Source: JAXGYV01 sp040772045
GTDB taxonomy: Bacteria > Actinomycetota > Thermoleophilia > UBA2241
DNA: 64,000 nt
Direction: 5' to 3'
Assembly (NCBI GenBank): GCA_040772045.1
Contig: JAXGYV010000001.1
Span: 1 to 64,000 of the forward strand
Every line of letters starts with the position of its first letter. Positions within the stretch are counted from its first letter, which is position 1. Position numbers and translations under genes: made by a program. The notes beneath the pieces were generated by a model. It had not been told where the DNA came from and searched no databases. It was given only the letters and a program-made list of their open reading frames with translations. Positions 1-7,083 of the stretch are shown in pieces.

Positions 1-30
1 CGCCGACCGCCGCTCTTCTCCCTGTACCTC

Positions 31-59
31 TTGACAGCAGGGTGCCGCGGCGCTAGGTT
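31..59 (+). promoter_or_regulatory. Predicted sigma-70-type promoter of the TetR operon
   Basis: A perfect -35 hexamer TTGACA (31-36) is followed after exactly 17 bases by TAGGTT (54-59), an acceptable -10. It lies 50 bases before the TetR start codon, and its -10 runs into the 58-92 palindrome. This geometry fits steric repression by the encoded TetR protein. Promoter activity is inferred from the match alone. Confidence 0.65.
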
Positions 60-92
60 GTACGCCTGTACGCAAAGCGTACATGAGTACAA
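58..92. promoter_or_regulatory. Palindromic operator, probably bound by the adjacent TetR regulator
   Basis: Two 16-base arms, TTGTACGCCTGTACGC (58-73) and GCGTACATGAGTACAA (77-92), are reverse complements except for three central positions, with an AAA spacer. Each arm itself holds two GTAC cores, so the site could bind two dimers. It overlaps the -10 and the transcription start region of the predicted promoter. Autoregulation by the TetR protein is the natural reading but is inference. Confidence 0.7.
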
Positions 93-109
93 ACTAGACG
101 AGGAGCGTT

Positions 110-658
110 ATGCCGGCTACCAAGGAGGAGATCGCCGCCACCTTCGGCGAGGTGGTGTTCCGCTACGGCTACCGCCGAGCGTCGGTGGACGATGTGGCAC
201 GTGCCCTGCACATCTCGAAGCAGACTATCTATGAGCACTTCGGCAGCAAGGAGGGCCTGTACCGGGGCGCGGTGGAGCTGTGGGCGACACAGCAGCGTCG
301 CCGCGTGGAGTCGCTGATCACAGAGACCAGCGCGCTCGGCCGCCTTGCCGAGGTGACGGCGATCGCCTTCGCCGACGCGCGACGCGGACTGGCAGAGAAC
401 CCCCGCGCCGATGCCGCGGAGCCGCCCGAGATCGTGGCCGAGGTCAACGAGCGCGTCTTCGGTCCTATGCTGCGCGACCTCATCGTGCAGGGGAACCAGG
501 CTGGCGAGTTGCACGTGAAGGATCCCGAGATGACGGCGGCGTTCGCGGTGGCCATCGGCGTGGAGGCCGTGCGCATGATGCGCCATGACCAGTCAAGCCG
601 GCCTGAGGAAGCGGCGCTCGATGCTCTGCGCCGCCTGGTGGCCGGCAGAGTGGAGTAG
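110..658 (+). CDS. TetR/AcrR family transcriptional regulator
   Basis: The protein has 182 residues. Its N-terminal TetR helix-turn-helix lies at about residues 25-44 (SVDDVARALHIS, then TIYEHFGSKEGLY), followed by a helical ligand-binding domain of usual family length. ATG 110 is preceded by GAGGAG at 100-105. It heads a three-gene run with a membrane protein and a flavodoxin (gaps of 8 and 24 bases), and a strong promoter overlapped by a palindrome lies just upstream. The likely role is an autoregulated repressor of this small operon; the ligand cannot be told from sequence. Confidence 0.9.
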   Translation: MPATKEEIAATFGEVVFRYGYRRASVDDVARALHISKQTIYEHFGSKEGLYRGAVELWATQQRRRVESLITETSALGRLAEVTAIAFADARRGLAENPRADAAEPPEIVAEVNERVFGPMLRDLIVQGNQAGELHVKDPEMTAAFAVAIGVEAVRMMRHDQSSRPEEAALDALRRLVAGRVE

Positions 659-666
659 GAGGATCC

Positions 667-1323
667 ATGGTGAAGAATGGAACACGCGTTGTGGCCAGCG
701 TGTTCGGCGTGCTCGCCGGCCTCGCCGGGCTGGAGCACGGCATTGGCGAGATCCTGCAGGGCGCCGTGCGTCCCACGGGCGTGCTGATCCTCTCGTGGCC
801 CGGCTCGCGGCTCTTCGCCATCTTGGGCGGCGAACCCGCCATGACGCTCGTCCCGAGCCTGCTCGTGAGCGGGCTGCTCACGGTGCTGGTGTCGCTCGGG
901 TGTGCGCTGTGGGCGCTCGGCTTTCTGCACCGCCGCCACGGCGCGTTGGTACTGTTTGGGCTGTCGGCGGTGTTACTGCTCGTCGGCGGCGGATTCGGCC
1001 CACCGCTGCTGGGCCTGACGGTGGGCCTGGCCGCCGCCCGCATCCGCTCGCCGCACACATGGGCCACGCGGCGGCCGCGCCTCGGCCGGCTTCTGCAAGT
1101 GGCGTGGCCGTGGGTCTTCGCCGGCGGCCTTGCCGCGTGGCTCCTGCTCTTGCCGGGCATTCCTCTGCTCGCCTACGGCCTCGGCGTGCAAAGCGCCACG
1201 CTGGTGGCCGTGGTGATCCTCAGCGCTATGAGCTTGCTGGCGCTGTCGATCTTCTGCGGGTTCGCCCGCGACGCACGTGCGGGTGCTGCGGCGGCGGCTC
1301 GAACCGCGAGCCGCCATTCCTGA
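667..1323 (+). CDS. Hypothetical polytopic membrane protein
   Basis: The product has 218 residues and about six hydrophobic segments, with a basic linker near the middle (ATRRPRLGR). I do not recognise a named family. ATG 667 follows a good ribosome site (AGGAGGA, 656-662) directly after the tetR stop, so the two are co-transcribed. Its place between a TetR regulator and a flavodoxin suggests a membrane function controlled by that regulator, but no substrate or reaction is visible. Confidence 0.75.
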   Translation: MVKNGTRVVASVFGVLAGLAGLEHGIGEILQGAVRPTGVLILSWPGSRLFAILGGEPAMTLVPSLLVSGLLTVLVSLGCALWALGFLHRRHGALVLFGLSAVLLLVGGGFGPPLLGLTVGLAAARIRSPHTWATRRPRLGRLLQVAWPWVFAGGLAAWLLLLPGIPLLAYGLGVQSATLVAVVILSAMSLLALSIFCGFARDARAGAAAAARTASRHS

Positions 1324-1347
1324 AACCACAAACTGAGAGGGAGAGTC

Positions 1348-1884
1348 ATGGCTGACGCTGTCCTTGTTGCCTATGCGACACGCTACGGTTCCACGCGCGA
1401 GGTGGCCGAACGCATGGCTGCCACGCTTCGCGAGGGCGGAGCGGCGGTCGACGTGCGACCGGCGGGGAGCGTGAAGGATCTGTCTGGCTACGGCACGGTC
1501 GTGCTGGGCGCGCCGTACTACATCGGCAAGATGTTGAAGGAGGCGACGGCGTTCCTGGAACGGCACCGTGCGGCTCTGGAGGCCATGCCGGTGGCGGTGT
1601 TCGCGCTGGGACCCGCGAGGGCCAGCGACGATCTCGAGGAGGCGCGCGGTCAGCTCGATAAGACGCTGGCGAAGTACCCTTGGCTGAAGCCGACGGCCGT
1701 CGAGATGTTCGTCGGCAGGTACGATCCGGCTGTGCTGCGCGGGCTCGACAAGCTCGTGGCCAAACCGAAGGCCAGCCCGCTGCACGGAGTCGGCGCGCAC
1801 GACGACCGTGACTGGGCGGCCATCGAGCGGTGGGCGGCCGCGCTGCGCTTCGCCGGCGCCCCCGCCCACGACGGGCACGCTTAG
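1348..1884 (+). CDS. Flavodoxin-domain protein, HemG-like (protoporphyrinogen oxidase-type)
   Basis: The product has 178 residues. The N-terminal phosphate loop YATRYGST (about 9-16) binds FMN phosphate in flavodoxins, and GAPYYIGKM (about 53-61) matches the second flavin loop of the HemG/Flavodoxin_5 group. The expected reaction is FMN-dependent electron transfer; in true HemG this is menaquinone-dependent protoporphyrinogen oxidation. No haem genes are nearby and many TetR-linked paralogues have unknown partners, so only the flavodoxin fold is asserted. It is the last gene of the TetR operon and has an AGAGGGAGAG ribosome site. Confidence 0.8.
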   Translation: MADAVLVAYATRYGSTREVAERMAATLREGGAAVDVRPAGSVKDLSGYGTVVLGAPYYIGKMLKEATAFLERHRAALEAMPVAVFALGPARASDDLEEARGQLDKTLAKYPWLKPTAVEMFVGRYDPAVLRGLDKLVAKPKASPLHGVGAHDDRDWAAIERWAAALRFAGAPAHDGHA

Positions 1885-1978
1885 TCGGCGCGCCCGTTGC
1901 TGACCAAGGCGGAGGGGAGTTCAATAGGAGGCGCTTTCCCCAGGGGTACGTTCGCGCTTGCCGGCAGAGGGGGAATCC

Positions 1979-2770
1979 ATGGAGCGGCACGAGGCTCTGA
2001 GCGAGATCGGCGGTGTGTTACAGACGATCTCTGGGATAGAGGGCGCCTTCCTCGGCGGATCTCTCGCCAACCAGAGTGCGGACGATCTCTCTGATATCGA
2101 TCTGGGCATCGCGACGCAGAACAGCGCGGAGGCGTTGGGCGCGGTGCACGCATCGTTCCCGTTGCTCGTGGCCGGGCTTGGTGTACCGCTGGTCTGTCTC
2201 GATCGGGAGTGGCAGCACTGCAAGATGGTGGCCGCGCTCTATGGCAGGACGCGATTCCCCCCGATTGGTCTCGAGATCGACTGTGTCTTCAGCCAACTCC
2301 GCCACGTCTCCGAGCAGATGCCGTACTCCGACTTCAAGATCATCTTCGACCGCGGTGGAAACCTAGAGTCGGCGCTGAGCAAGCTGGATCGCAGAAGGCC
2401 AAGGAGAGAGGTCGAGCGGCAGCTGGAACGGCAGATGACCTGGTGCGTCTTCTCTCTGCACGATGGCGTGAAGGCGTGCCGAAGGGGCGACGTCTTTCAG
2501 GGCCGGTCGCTGATCGAAGAGGTCAGAGAGCTCATCTTCTTCGCCGCTGCCGCTCGCAGCGGTGCGTACATCTACGGGGCGAAGCGAGCGCATGAGTACT
2601 TGTCGGCGGGCGAGAAGCGCCTGGTAGCGAGCTCCTACGCTCAGTGCGATGAAGACACCATCAGGAAGCTGATGGTACTGTACATACAGTTGCTCAGCGA
2701 TCTCCGGGCGGAGTATCACATAGCGGAGGGTGTTGAGCACCTGCGGCGCGCCGTTCAGCAGCTCCTCTGA
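1979..2770 (+). CDS. Nucleotidyltransferase-fold protein, aminoglycoside adenylyltransferase-like
   Basis: The product has 263 residues from ATG 1979, chosen over an upstream TTG (1958) because AGAGGGGGAA (1966-1975) is placed for it. Residues 26-43 carry the pol-beta nucleotidyltransferase signature: GGS, then a short gap, then SDIDLG with Asp39 and Asp41 as likely metal ligands. A helical C-terminal half with an EEVRELIFF segment resembles substrate-binding parts of antibiotic nucleotidyltransferases. The substrate is unknown; aminoglycoside modification is possible but unproven. It stands alone between the flavodoxin gene and the DUF4332-like gene. Confidence 0.7.
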   Translation: MERHEALSEIGGVLQTISGIEGAFLGGSLANQSADDLSDIDLGIATQNSAEALGAVHASFPLLVAGLGVPLVCLDREWQHCKMVAALYGRTRFPPIGLEIDCVFSQLRHVSEQMPYSDFKIIFDRGGNLESALSKLDRRRPRREVERQLERQMTWCVFSLHDGVKACRRGDVFQGRSLIEEVRELIFFAAAARSGAYIYGAKRAHEYLSAGEKRLVASSYAQCDEDTIRKLMVLYIQLLSDLRAEYHIAEGVEHLRRAVQQLL

Positions 2771-2944
2771 CGACACACGTCCGACGACGAGAGCCAGGGC
2801 CGACCTGTGAGGCGGGAGCGTGCGTCTGCGGCCGAGGTCGCGGGCTGACACAGCGATGGGTACGGGGGAGGACGATGCGGCGGAAGAAGCGGCTGATGGC
2901 GATGGCGGCCACTGGCGTGCGCTATCCCGAGTGAGGGGTACGAC

Positions 2945-3613
2945 GTGGGCTACTATCTGGACGATCGGCGGGTCAGCCTCGCCGATCTTCAGTATCGGAT
3001 CGAGAGAACAGACCTCGTCCCCAGCATGGTTCCCTTGCTGGAAGACATAGCGTCACGCTTTCAGCGGCTGCGAGAGGGCGGTATAGCTACGCTGGCGGAG
3101 CTGCGACAACGGCTCAAGAACGCCAAACGGCTGGCGCTGCTTGCGAGCGCGACGGGGATCGACGAGACGTACCTCGTGCTCCTCAGAAGAGAGATAGAGG
3201 GCTACTTCCCGCGGCCGTTCCCCCTTGAGGCATTCGGCTGGCTGCCAGAGAAAGCTCGGGTGAAGCTTACTGCGGCCGGCTATACCAGCACTCCGAAGCT
3301 CTACGACGCGCTGGGTACAGCGGAGCAGAGGGCGCAAGCGAGCCACGCGTTGGGTATCGAGAGCGAACTGCTGGACGAACTGTTCGCTCTGGTGAGCCTG
3401 ACCCGAATTCGGTGGACGAACCCAGCCGTGGCTCGTGTCCTGCACGCTGCCGGGTACATCTCGCCGCGGGAGATAGCCATAGCTGATGCGGAGGCGCTCT
3501 GCGCGGCGTTCGAGCGAACGAACAGAGCGCGGGAGTGCTTTAGAGGGAAGCTCGGTGTACGCGATGGCAGGAGGCTCATCGACGCCGCCAAGTACGTGGC
3601 GGAGGGCGACTGA
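2945..3613 (+). CDS. DUF4332-like helix-hairpin-helix protein
   Basis: The product has 222 residues from GTG 2945, with GAGGGG at 2933-2938. It is almost wholly helical, with tandem motifs of the type LTAAGYTSTPKLYDAL and LHAAGYISPREIAIAD, each followed by a small-residue and Leu-rich helix. That is the layout of DUF4332/HhH proteins, some of which bind nucleic acid. There is no catalytic signature and the function is unknown. It follows the nucleotidyltransferase-like gene after 174 bases in which I see no other gene, and it converges on the exporter gene that ends at 3662. Confidence 0.6.
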   Translation: MGYYLDDRRVSLADLQYRIERTDLVPSMVPLLEDIASRFQRLREGGIATLAELRQRLKNAKRLALLASATGIDETYLVLLRREIEGYFPRPFPLEAFGWLPEKARVKLTAAGYTSTPKLYDALGTAEQRAQASHALGIESELLDELFALVSLTRIRWTNPAVARVLHAAGYISPREIAIADAEALCAAFERTNRARECFRGKLGVRDGRRLIDAAKYVAEGD

Positions 3614-3661
3614 CGCGACCAGACGTTGGAGGGTGCTGGGCTTGCCGGTAACCCCCGGTGC

Positions 3662-5200
3662 TCACGGCTCCCGCCGGGGCGGGCTCGCCTCGGTCTCGAC
3701 CACGTGCGTGGGGACGAGCCACAGGGCTAGGGCCGCCACCGCGAACAAGATGGCGGCGCCCACCCACATGGCCGTGAGCATCCCGTCGCAGAAGGACTGG
3801 GCCGCGGCGGCGACCACCGCGTCCGCGTCGCCGCGGGGCAGCGCCTCGGCTGCGACGAGGGCGCCCTGAACGCTCCCCTCCGCTTTGCCTGCGAGCGTGG
3901 GGCTGAGCAGACCGTCGCTCACCGCGGCGTGCACGCCGTGACGGTAGATGAGGTTCGCCACGGCGCCCAAGACCGCCACGCCCAACGCCGCGCCGAAGTG
4001 CTGTAGGGTTTCATCGAGCGCCGAGCCGATACCCGCCCGGCTCACGGGCAGCGTGCCGAGGATCGAGTCCGTCGCCGCGGTGAACGCTACGCCCAGCGCT
4101 GAGGATAGAAGCCCGCCGCCGATGAGGAGTGCCCATACTCCGGGGTCTGGGGCTATGCCGAGCGCCAGTACCGCCAGCCCCACAGCGGAGGCGGCCAAAC
4201 TGCCGCCGAGGGTCATTTTGACCCCGAGGCGAGAGATGATGCGCGCGGTCGTGAGCGCCCCCGCGGCCTCCAGGAGGGCCAACGGCAGCATGAGGAGTCC
4301 CGCCGCCAGGGGCGAGAACCCGAGCACCGACTGCAAGTACTGGCTGAGGAAGAACAGCGAGCCCATGAGCGCGAAGACCGTAATGGCCATGGCCGAGCTG
4401 GCTCCGGTGAACGAACGGTTTTTCAGAAGGCCCGGCGGCAGGAGAGGATCCGGCGATCTGCGCTGCTGCACGACGAGGCCGGCGAAGAGCAGGGCGCTGG
4501 CGGCCACGGCGGCTATCACGAGACCGCTGAAGCCGCGAGCACCCGCCGCCGTGATGGCGTACACGAGCGTCACCACGGCGGCCACCGCGATCAGGAGGCC
4601 TTGGTAAGGGATCGCCGCGGTCTCCGGAACGCGCGATTCACGGACGAAGAGCGCGGTACCCGCGAACGTGAGCAAGGCGATCGGTACATTGATGAGGAAG
4701 ACCGATCGCCAGCCGTAAGCTTCGAGCAGCGCGCCGCCCACGAGCGGGCCGAGCATGGCGCCCACGGAGAAGAGGGCGGACCAGACGCCGATGGCCACGG
4801 TGCGCTCGTGCGCGGCGGGAAAGGTGGCGCGCAGCAGAGCGAGCGTGGCCGGCAGGAGGATGGCGCCGGCGAGTCCTTGGGCGGCTCTGAGGCCGATGAG
4901 CATGGCCGTGCTGCTCGCCAGGGACGCGGCGAAAGAGGCCAGCCCGAAGAGCGCCGAGCCGATGAGCAGCATTCGCTTGTGGCCCAGGCGATCGGCCAGT
5001 GTTCCGCTGGCCACCAGCGGGCCGGCGAACGCCAGGACGTAGGCGTTAATGGCCCACTGCAGCTCCTCGGTGGAGGCGCCGAGATCGCGGGAGATGGAGG
5101 GGAGCGCGAGGTCTAGCACGGTGTCGTCGACGGCGATGATGCCGACGGCCAGAAGGGGAAAGGCCATAGGCCGCCAGCGCTTGTCGATGGGGAACTTCAT
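3662..5200 (-). CDS. DHA2-family (EmrB/QacA) MFS drug exporter
   Basis: The product has 512 residues and about 14 membrane segments. The N-terminal half has the DHA2 features LDLALPSISRDL and then LADRLGHKRMLLIGS (MFS motif A), followed by GGALLEAYGWRSVFLINVP (antiporter motif C region). These proteins exchange protons for hydrophobic drugs across the cytoplasmic membrane. The start ATG lies at 5198-5200 on the minus strand with no good ribosome site and a TAGTATA element only about 10 bases upstream, so the mRNA may be leaderless. The 5217-5233 palindrome between this gene and its divergent neighbour may be its control site. Confidence 0.9.
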   Translation of the reverse strand: MKFPIDKRWRPMAFPLLAVGIIAVDDTVLDLALPSISRDLGASTEELQWAINAYVLAFAGPLVASGTLADRLGHKRMLLIGSALFGLASFAASLASSTAMLIGLRAAQGLAGAILLPATLALLRATFPAAHERTVAIGVWSALFSVGAMLGPLVGGALLEAYGWRSVFLINVPIALLTFAGTALFVRESRVPETAAIPYQGLLIAVAAVVTLVYAITAAGARGFSGLVIAAVAASALLFAGLVVQQRRSPDPLLPPGLLKNRSFTGASSAMAITVFALMGSLFFLSQYLQSVLGFSPLAAGLLMLPLALLEAAGALTTARIISRLGVKMTLGGSLAASAVGLAVLALGIAPDPGVWALLIGGGLLSSALGVAFTAATDSILGTLPVSRAGIGSALDETLQHFGAALGVAVLGAVANLIYRHGVHAAVSDGLLSPTLAGKAEGSVQGALVAAEALPRGDADAVVAAAAQSFCDGMLTAMWVGAAILFAVAALALWLVPTHVVETEASPPRREP

Positions 5201-5216
5201 CGTCGACGTCTATACT

Positions 5217-5233
5217 ACGTCGATCATCGACGT
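5217..5233. promoter_or_regulatory. Perfect 8+1+8 palindrome between divergent genes
   Basis: ACGTCGAT and ATCGACGT flank one central base and are exact complements. A third partial copy (CGTCGACGTC, 5201-5210) lies next to it. The site sits between the exporter start (5200, minus strand) and the YdjM-like gene start (5259, plus strand), where an operator for a drug-responsive regulator is commonly found. No regulator gene adjoins it, and the binding protein is unknown. Confidence 0.45.
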
Positions 5234-5258
5234 TCGTTTGAGGCACAGGAGAACGCGC

Positions 5259-5816
5259 GTGCCGCTTCCCCCATACCACCTAGGCCCCGGAATCCTCGTC
5301 AAGGCGCTGTTGCGGGGGAGCTTCAGCCTGATCGTCTACGGGTGGGCTCAGGTGGTCACCGACCTGCAACCCCTCATCGCGATACTGACTGGGTACGGCC
5401 AGCGCCACGGGTTCACGCACACCTACCTCGGGGCCACGCTGGTCGCGCTGTTCTGCGCCCCTACCGGCAAGTTCCTGTGCGAGTGGGTATTGGGTACGCT
5501 GCCGCTCACTCCGCGCGGGCCGGTACGGGTCTCTTGGGGAGTGGCGTGGCTGAGTGCGTTCCTCGGGTCGTACAGTCATGTCCTGATCGACAGCATCGTG
5601 CACGCGGACGTCCATCCGCTCGCTCCGGTGACGTCTGCGAACTGGCTCCTCGATCTCATCTCGCCGGCGGCGCTCCACGGTGTTCTGGTGTGCTCCGGCC
5701 TCGTCGGGACGGCTCTGTACGTGGCGGTGAGCGTCGTCGTCACGCGGCGCCGCGAGCGGTCCCGGCGGGCGCAGGGGGTGGCGTGCGGCGGGGGAGGGTG
5801 TCGGCGTGGCGAGTGA
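5259..5816 (+). CDS. YdjM-like membrane protein (putative metal-dependent hydrolase family)
   Basis: The product has 185 residues from GTG 5259, chosen because AGGAGA (5247-5252) precedes it; the frame is open further upstream but there it runs antisense to the exporter. It has about four hydrophobic segments. HGFTHTYLGA (early) and SHVLIDSIVHADVHPLAP (middle) give the His/Asp pattern of the YdjM/DUF4184 family, annotated as putative membrane-bound metal-dependent hydrolases. The activity of that family is poorly established. It is transcribed divergently from the exporter. The C-terminus is basic and Gly/Cys-rich. Confidence 0.65.
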   Translation: MPLPPYHLGPGILVKALLRGSFSLIVYGWAQVVTDLQPLIAILTGYGQRHGFTHTYLGATLVALFCAPTGKFLCEWVLGTLPLTPRGPVRVSWGVAWLSAFLGSYSHVLIDSIVHADVHPLAPVTSANWLLDLISPAALHGVLVCSGLVGTALYVAVSVVVTRRRERSRRAQGVACGGGGCRRGE

Positions 5817-6136
5817 AACGGGCGGCGTGAGCCTTCCCATCGCGGATCGCTCGTAACGACACTCCGATCCTTGTCGTCGCGCGTGCGGTGCCCTATGCTG
5901 ACCGCTGGAGGGGTTCTTTCATCGCGTGTTCCCGCTAGCTGTTCCTGCGAGCTGCTGTTCTCTGTGGTATCAGGTGTACCGGTGGCGTGCGCCGGCATGC
6001 GGTGGGCGCCATCGTGCGGGCAAGTCGGCGGGGGAACACGGGTGTGAGCTAACCCGACGGGCGGTAGCAGAGCGAATACGGCTGCGCCATGCGGCCGGTG
6101 CCGCAGGCCTGGCGCACGGGGGGAGGCTTGGGTTCC
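5817..6136. other. Intergenic stretch with no recognised feature
   Basis: This 320-base interval lies between the YdjM-like gene and the SUFU gene. No convincing coding frame was found: the minus-strand frame across it is Arg/Ser/Thr/Pro-rich and lacks a ribosome site. No tRNA, repeat or terminator with a T-run was seen. It probably contains the promoter of the SUFU gene, but no confident -35/-10 pair was located. Confidence 0.5.
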
Positions 6137-6928
6137 GTGGAGACTGAAGGACCGGTGAGCTCCGGTGGCTCATCGCTACTGCGACGCCGAGGGTTACGGC
6201 GCCAGCGAGCAGAGAGGCTCTGTGGCGATTCCTCGCGCGCGGAGCCGGCGATCGAGCTCGTAGGCCGCCACATCGAGCGGCATCTCGGCCCCGTAACGGC
6301 GGTCTTCGACGAGATCGTCTCCGAGGTGATTCATGTCCACATCCAGCACGTGAGGCCGACCGCCGACCGCCCATTCCACACCCTGGTAACGAGCGGCATG
6401 AGCGACAGGACCATGGCCGCGCCGGCTGCGGCGCCGGCGTGCACGCACGCTGAGCTCGTCGCCCTTCTGCCTCCCGGCTGGCCGCTGTCGCGGGAGGCTT
6501 TCGCCGACGAGGCTCACTACTGGCCTCTCCGTCAACTCAAGCTGCTGGCCCGCCTGCCGCATGAATGCGGTACTTGGCTGTGGTCGGGCCATGCGGTACC
6601 GAACGGCGACCCTCCTGTGCCGTTCGCGATGTCCACCAAGCTCTGCTGCTCGTGTCTCCTGCCTCCTGTGAGCCTGCCCGAGAGCTTCGCGTTCCTCAAC
6701 GCGGTCGATGGCCGGCGGATCGTCTTCTTCGCGCTGGTTCCACTCTATCGAGAGGAGATGGCCTTCAAGTTGAGAGCCGGCAACGAGGCGCTGGTCGATC
6801 GTCTCGACAAGGCGAGCGTGGGCGACATCATCGATCCACAGCGGGTGAACGTCTGCCGCCTGGGCCTGAAGCGGCTGTTGGGGAACACCCGCCCGACTGA
6901 GCACGATACGCGGACCACCGGCGCGTAG
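6137..6928 (+). CDS. Suppressor-of-fused (SUFU) domain protein
   Basis: From GTG 6137 the product has 263 residues; GTG 6155 is an equally good start and both have nearby purine-rich sites. The SUFU core starts near AIELVGRHIERHLGPVTAVFDE and runs through HVHIQHVRPTADRPFHTLVTSGMSD and a C-terminal FFALVPLYREEMAFKL segment typical of the family. In animals SUFU restrains Gli factors. Bacterial SUFU proteins have no settled role, and some serve as toxin-immunity proteins. No toxin gene is adjacent. The N-terminal 30 residues are Arg-rich and may not be translated. Confidence 0.75.
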   Translation: METEGPVSSGGSSLLRRRGLRRQRAERLCGDSSRAEPAIELVGRHIERHLGPVTAVFDEIVSEVIHVHIQHVRPTADRPFHTLVTSGMSDRTMAAPAAAPACTHAELVALLPPGWPLSREAFADEAHYWPLRQLKLLARLPHECGTWLWSGHAVPNGDPPVPFAMSTKLCCSCLLPPVSLPESFAFLNAVDGRRIVFFALVPLYREEMAFKLRAGNEALVDRLDKASVGDIIDPQRVNVCRLGLKRLLGNTRPTEHDTRTTGA

Positions 6929-6950
6929 GCCGGGAGAAAGAGAGGCGTGG

Positions 6951-6976
6951 AGCGGCCTCGTCGAGGTACGGCCGCT
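6951..6976 (+). terminator. Possible intrinsic terminator after the SUFU gene
   Basis: AGCGGCC (6951-6957) pairs perfectly with GGCCGCT (6970-6976), 22 bases beyond the SUFU stop codon. Only two T bases follow, so termination strength is uncertain. Confidence 0.35.
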
Positions 6977-7083
6977 TGGCTGGCGTCGAGTTGCCGTGGC
7001 AAGTCCCGGCAAGCGATGGCGTTGGCGGCCTGATCGCCGGCTGGCGGCAGGGTACAATCGGTCTGTCCAAGGGACGACTCAGC

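Noticed and set aside
5576..5998. Minus-strand open frame over the YdjM-like gene and the following gap
   Set aside because: Low-complexity Arg/Ser/Thr/Pro composition, no ribosome site, overlaps a better-supported gene.
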